Shown here: in pieces, positions 8,201-8,912 of the stretch
How positions within the stretch are numbered: the first letter of the stretch is position 1
How the letters are laid out: every line of letters starts with the position of its first letter
Source: Chloroflexota bacterium
GTDB lineage: Bacteria; Chloroflexota; Limnocylindria; Limnocylindrales; CSP1-4
Direction: 5' to 3'
Assembly (NCBI GenBank): GCA_021777365.1
Contig: JAJYDP010000166.1
Coordinates: 1-8,912, forward strand
DNA length: 8,912 nt
Position numbers and translations under genes: made by a program
Notes under the pieces: generated by a model
What the model was told of the DNA's origin: nothing
Seen by the model: the letters and a program-made list of their open reading frames with translations, nothing else
The model's database searches: none

Positions 8201-8292
8201 GCGGGCAGCAGCAGCGCGGCCGACGCGACGAGCACGGCGAAGCGGCGCGCGATCCGGGCACGCTCGGACGGCAGCCGCTGATGGGACCCCAT
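2218..8292 (-). CDS. Giant secreted mosaic surface protein (Gly-rich, Ig-like, beta-helix, MBG)
   Basis: The 2024-aa product starts at ATG 8292-8290, six bases after GGAGG (8303-8299), and opens with a signal peptide (Arg-rich start, LVASAALLLPAPAVWLAP, cleavage near Ala42). The longer open frame upstream to 8820 overlaps the divergent gene and is not used. Domains follow in order. A glycine-rich domain of the GTWTIPDNVTSVDVV to GGSGLVIVRF type spans about 60-313. Three QTISF/SGLP Ig-like repeats, each with a Cys pair, span about 318-585. A parallel beta-helix starts at ILYVTQAGAGSGDCSSW and ends in the choice-of-anchor-Q-type signature DQRGVTRPQGSGCDMGAFE (about 586-967). An Ig-like domain spans 968-1066. 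YDG/KTYGD repeats (1069-1355), a Big_3_5-like domain (1356-1459) and three MBG-type repeats of 93 aa (1461-1735) come next. The C-terminal domain starts at ITGGGYL (about 1864) and ends in WNGTKTVEQLLGGGNLSVR. It is probably an adhesin or matrix protein outside the cell. There is no LPXTG or C-terminal membrane helix. Confidence 0.85.
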   Translation of the reverse strand: MGSHQRLPSERARIARRFAVLVASAALLLPAPAVWLAPQAAASGSCPSGSTSVAGSSGTCEVTFDASGTWTIPDNVTSVDVVAVGAGGGGGSDQDPGASLPGAGGGGGGGAVVQATYQAVTPVASASITVGAGGAAGLTGVNGTAGGTSSFAAGSVSVSAAGGSPGTGGSRHSGYYITNTGYGGASGAGYAGGEPKLSSAGDIFVTMYGGGGGGSSAGGETPANDFSGGGDGGAGTVPSAGLFAGSTAAYAGGGGGGSTQSSIWPGAGAAGGGEGSWFTAGQAGTANTGGGGGSSAGSSGGAGGSGLVIVRFLAPGGNWSQTISFTSAAPSNAAYGGTYTPTASATSGLPVSFTSATSSVCSISGGVVSFIDLGTCTIDANQAGGNAGTYRAAPQVQQTFSVGKSSQTVEWNEPPPTNAVVGGTWTATGSASSGLPVIFAVDRTSSSACSVGANNVVTFAAAGYCAIDATQPGNPDYYAATPVLQSFTVAAVPVGPADQTISFGTAPSGVTVGASDFSVSATATSGLSVTYTAQTPSICTVDSATGALALLAQGTCTIAADQAGDGSTWAAAPEVTQSFTVAVPAVTILYVTQAGAGSGDCSSWANACSSLSQALTQATSGDQIWVAAGTYTPDTTGLAAPRTATFQLKAAVAVYGGFAGTETSLDQRNGNPATNGTVLSGDIGAAADSTDNVYHVVTGTNTAPLAVLDGFTVTGGNANGGGGNSDGAGMYNNPGSPTLRNVIFSANTAADEGGGMYNAASSPTLAQVAFSANRAGNYGGGMDNEAGSSPTLTDVTFSGNLAVSYEGGAIDNNNSSNPVLTNVTFSGNAAAGGAAIASFRSNVTVTNGTFSGNSSSWGAIAYNYSANLTIRNSILWGNSGNYWVYGIGSGTTAITYSVVQIGWSGVGNTEGYPLLGPLGYYGGATKTIPLLPGSAAIDAADSTACPATDQRGVTRPQGSGCDMGAFEVQPFSLSVSGGDSQTAAINQAFASPLRVTVTGTGTDPVAGGKVIFSAPAAGASATFSGNPATIGTDGTTSVTATANGTGGSYSVSASAAGATAPVSFSLTNIAHIAPTFTFELTGLSAKTYGDGGFSVAGYASKSADDTGAITFALGSGSTGCTVTSAGMVTVTGAAVDPASCIIEASLAADGAYLAAGPTSAGFHIARATPSFSSVAIDDATYDGSPHGATASVTGVGSPAADLGGASVSYALRSGSAEPYSYGTPTTTAPTDAGVYRVTFSYPGDADYTAVTDDAHTITISPAAPDFTFVLPDPFIKTYGDNLFSVAGYASEPADDTGAITFATGSGSVGCTVTSDGTVTITGASGAGACVIEASLAGDANYLGAGPLSQSFSIGRARAIISPTSGHATYGGTAILTASLNGGGLPLVGRTISFQIGTSTSATVGSATTDSNGVATLADVTLPTGYTSATVYPGAVIAHFAGDANYRGTGNTGDLTVGKAILTITPSGDQSMVYGSTPPANLAYTLSGFVNDETDAALRGAGALSGDASCSAGVSHTSSVASYAITCGAGGLAATNYDFAVSKDTVTFAVTPAILTITPSGDQSMVYGSTPPASLAYALGGFVNGETDAGLRGAGALSGEASCSAGVSQTSPVASYLIACTAGDLKATNYDFAASTDEVTFAVTPATLTVTADAKTVQYSDPVTLTATITGFVNGETLETSGVSGSASLTTAATLSLGHVTSAPGTYAITPALGTLAATNYIFTFVDGTLTATQEDARAYYTGDALFWGTSATASSAAVTLTATIKDITAVGDDPAHDDYQGDISHATVTFVNRDTGEALSGCTNLPVALVSSGDTTVGTVTCATTLSIANSGATPYAIGIVVSGYYTDDTSDENAVIDVAAPITSYFITGGGYLTDASSAGTYAADPGRKANFGFNVKFNKGAKNLQGNVNILFRKSGHTYQIKSNALTSLGETPSPCTKATATSSCTASFVSKANLQDITDPNNPVSLGGNLTFQMSMTDYGSPTKDTIGFTLYNGSALLFSSDWNGTKTVEQLLGGGNLSVR
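2221..2705 (-). other. Conserved C-terminal domain of the giant protein (post-COAP-like)
   Basis: About 160 residues from ITGGGYLTDASSAGTYAADP through KANFGFNVKFNKGAKNLQGN, TYQIKSNALTSLG and DITDPNNPVSLGGNLTFQM to the last residues. The combination of ITGGG, an NFGFNVK-type strand and a terminal SSDWNGTKTVEQLLGGGN block recurs, from memory, at the very C-terminus of otherwise unrelated large secreted proteins, including ones labelled post-COAP-1. Its position after a string of interchangeable repeats suggests a secretion, capping or attachment role. The role is inferred. Confidence 0.5.
3355..3912 (-). repeat. Tandem duplication of a 279-bp MBG-type module
   Basis: Two adjacent 279-bp units (3912-3634 and 3633-3355) each encode 93 residues beginning LTITPSGDQSMVYGSTPPA and ending VTFAVTPA. 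By eye about 85-90% of bases match, and roughly the last 60 bp of each unit, as read on the plus strand, match almost perfectly. A third, clearly diverged unit (from 3354 to about 3090) follows in the same 279-bp register with the ordinary MBG pattern (NGETLE, APGTYAITPALGTLAATNY). This is evidence of recent module amplification by unequal recombination. Confidence 0.8.
4231..5070 (-). repeat. Two KTYGD modules 570 bp apart with an Ig-like module between
   Basis: The modules at about 5070-4801 and 4500-4231 encode matching sequences: KTYGDGGFSVAGYASKSADD and KTYGDNLFSVAGYASEPADD, each followed by TGAITFA, GSGS, GCTVTS, then IEASLA and YL.AGP. Between them lies an unrelated module starting ATYDGSPHGATASVTG and ending HTITISPA. 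The arrangement A-B-A indicates duplication of a composite unit, or insertion of B into a tandem pair. Confidence 0.7.
5390..6540 (-). other. Parallel beta-helix region of the giant protein
   Basis: This part begins with an N-terminal cap (DQIWVAAGTYTPDTTG) typical of secreted beta-helix proteins of the pectin-lyase/Pmp type. Between about 5740 and 6120 it has consecutive turns of roughly 25-27 residues with the pattern SPTL..V.FS.N.A...GGG. Examples are SPTLRNVIFSANTAADEGGG, SPTLAQVAFSANRAGNYGGG and SPTLTDVTFSGNLAVSYEGG. It closes with the AIDAADSTACPATDQRGVTR and MGAFE signature. Such helices usually bind or present carbohydrate or surfaces; no catalytic residues are evident. Confidence 0.75.
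7355..8115 (-). other. Glycine-rich low-complexity coding region
   Basis: About 250 residues rich in Gly, Ala and Ser with GGGGG runs, framed by TWTIPDNVTSVDVVAVG at the start and GGSGLVIVRF at the end. These edges match the glycine-rich domain of many bacterial surface proteins. The coding strand has repeated runs of five Gs (near 7525, 7655, 7970 and 8030), which may hinder replication or sequencing. Confidence 0.75.
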
Positions 8293-8417
8293 AACACGCC
8301 TCCATCCCGAGGGGTCCCCTGACGGCGTCGAGACTAACCGTCGGGACAGGCCCCGTCGTCTCCGCGACCGTCCTGGTCGCGACAGGGGCACTGTCGGTCG
8401 AAACTGGGTGCGTCGGC

Positions 8418-8494
8418 TACCGTACTGGTACGGGGGTCGGTACGGTATCGGACCCCGTATACGGGGGTGGATTACCGTACTGAATACCGTACTG
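8418..8494. repeat. Array of TACCGTACTG / CCGTAC half-sites
   Basis: TACCGTACTG occurs three times on the plus strand (8418-8427, 8473-8482, 8485-8494). The inverse GTACGGTA lies at 8440-8447, and CCGTAC is mirrored as GTACGG at 8428-8433. Copies two and three are 12 bp apart. The motif is absent at this density elsewhere in the window. A multi-site operator for a dimeric regulator is the simplest reading. Confidence 0.65.
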
Positions 8495-8523
8495 CTACGG
8501 ATGGCGGCGTCCGCCGCGGCCCC

Positions 8524-8529
8524 TACAGT
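8524..8529 (+). promoter_or_regulatory. Possible -10 (TACAGT) of the last gene
   Basis: TACAGT ends seven bases before the ATG at 8537, where no Shine-Dalgarno sequence exists. This is the spacing of leaderless promoters, in which transcription starts at the initiation codon. No convincing -35 is seen, which fits a promoter that relies on an activator bound to the CCGTAC sites upstream. Confidence 0.4.
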
Positions 8530-8536
8530 CGCCCGC

Positions 8537-8912
8537 ATGGAGCGCAGCGACCGACCCGGCGCGCGGTTGCCGACCGACCGAGTCGGCCTGGCCGAATCCG
8601 CGGATGCGGCACTCGCGGACGCCGGGGACATCGTGGAGCGAGCGGCGGTGGACGAGGCGGCAGCCGACGAGGCGCGCCTGCGGTTCCGCCGGGACGGACC
8701 GCCGACGCTCCCGCCCGACGAGCGCATCGCGCAGCTCCTGGAGACTGGTGAGCACGTGGTCGCGGTGCGCCACGCCGCGCTGCTCGACCGCCGCGAACCA
8801 TCCCCCGGCACGCGGCTCACGACGGGGGTGGCCGGCGAGCTCTACGTGACGTCACGCCGCCTCGTGCTGATCGGCCGCCTGACGCTCTCGTTCGAGCTCG
8901 ACGCGATCGCCG
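8537..8912 (+). CDS. Partial gene, C-terminal part PH/GRAM-like
   Basis: The frame from ATG 8537 is open to the window edge (125 codons). Residues 1-68 are charged and Ala/Glu/Asp-rich (DRVGLAESADAALADAGDIV, DEAAADEARLRFRRDG), probably helical. Residues 69-125, LETGEHVVAVRHAALLDRRE through TGVAGELYVTSRRLVLIGRL to LSFELDAIA, have the look of a small bacterial PH/GRAM-like domain: a strand, the T.RRLVL pattern and a closing 'pL.dI'-type strand. No signal peptide or membrane segment is seen so far. It is transcribed divergently from the giant surface-protein gene and shares its control region. Family and function are tentative because the C-terminus is missing. Confidence 0.65.
   Translation, partial: MERSDRPGARLPTDRVGLAESADAALADAGDIVERAAVDEAAADEARLRFRRDGPPTLPPDERIAQLLETGEHVVAVRHAALLDRREPSPGTRLTTGVAGELYVTSRRLVLIGRLTLSFELDAIA

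Larger units (their letters stand above)
8293..8536. promoter_or_regulatory. Divergent control region rich in inverted repeats
   Basis: This gap separates the start of the giant protein gene (minus) from the gene at 8537 (plus). On the minus strand GGAGG (8303-8299) is the ribosome binding site and TAGTCT (8336-8331) is a possible -10. Inverted repeats follow one another: CGCGACC/GGTCGCG (8363-8381), GACAG/CTGTC (8381-8395), CCGTAC-TG-GTACGG (8420-8433) and the perfect palindrome CCCCGTATACGGGG (8453-8466). Such density suggests binding by one or more regulators that could control both genes. Confidence 0.65.

Noticed and set aside
8293..8820. Upstream extension of the giant protein (176 extra codons)
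   Set aside because: It would run through the operator region and antisense to the gene at 8537, and it places the signal peptide internally. The ATG at 8292 has GGAGG at proper spacing.

Overview
The window is GC-rich bacterial DNA with strong G/C preference at third codon positions. Two genes have a TANNNT-like -10 hexamer only 6-7 nt before their ATG, which suggests leaderless transcripts. The window also encodes a lipobox protein and a very large secreted mosaic surface protein. These traits fit a high-GC Actinomycetota or a Chloroflexota relative such as the Limnocylindria type. That placement is an inference; no marker gene is present.

Layout. Positions 1-39 (minus) hold the first 13 codons of a gene leaving the window, with a promoter at 46-74 that abuts the 3' end of a tRNA-Asn-like sequence (76-151, minus). 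Next comes a block of about 1.1 kb with a small unknown gene (176-505) and a gene for an Api92-like ferredoxin-fold protein (559-1221), a family linked to phages and integrated elements. The block ends at a second tRNA 3' half, of tRNA-His type (1258-1307, plus). The two tRNA ends face outward and both have abnormal 5' halves, which is the pattern left by integration into tRNA genes. Short direct repeats lie next to each of them (153-172 and 1376-1406).

Positions 1533-2108 carry a lipoprotein gene whose reading frame changes twice and returns to the original frame, so it is a pseudogene or holds two sequence errors. A strong hairpin (2171-2202) separates it from the convergent giant gene.

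Positions 2218-8292 (minus, 2024 codons) encode a secreted mosaic protein. Its parts in order are a signal peptide, a glycine-rich domain, three Ig-like repeats, a parallel beta-helix with a choice-of-anchor-Q-type end, an Ig-like domain, YDG/MBG-type repeats including a near-identical tandem pair, and a conserved C-terminal domain. It is probably an adhesin or surface-layer-like protein.

The interval 8293-8536 is a divergent control region dense in inverted repeats built on a CCGTAC half-site. The final gene, 8537 onward (plus), is partial and ends in what looks like a PH/GRAM-like domain. Most of the window is therefore accessory: a scar-like mobile block, a decayed lipoprotein and a giant surface protein with an elaborate operator region.
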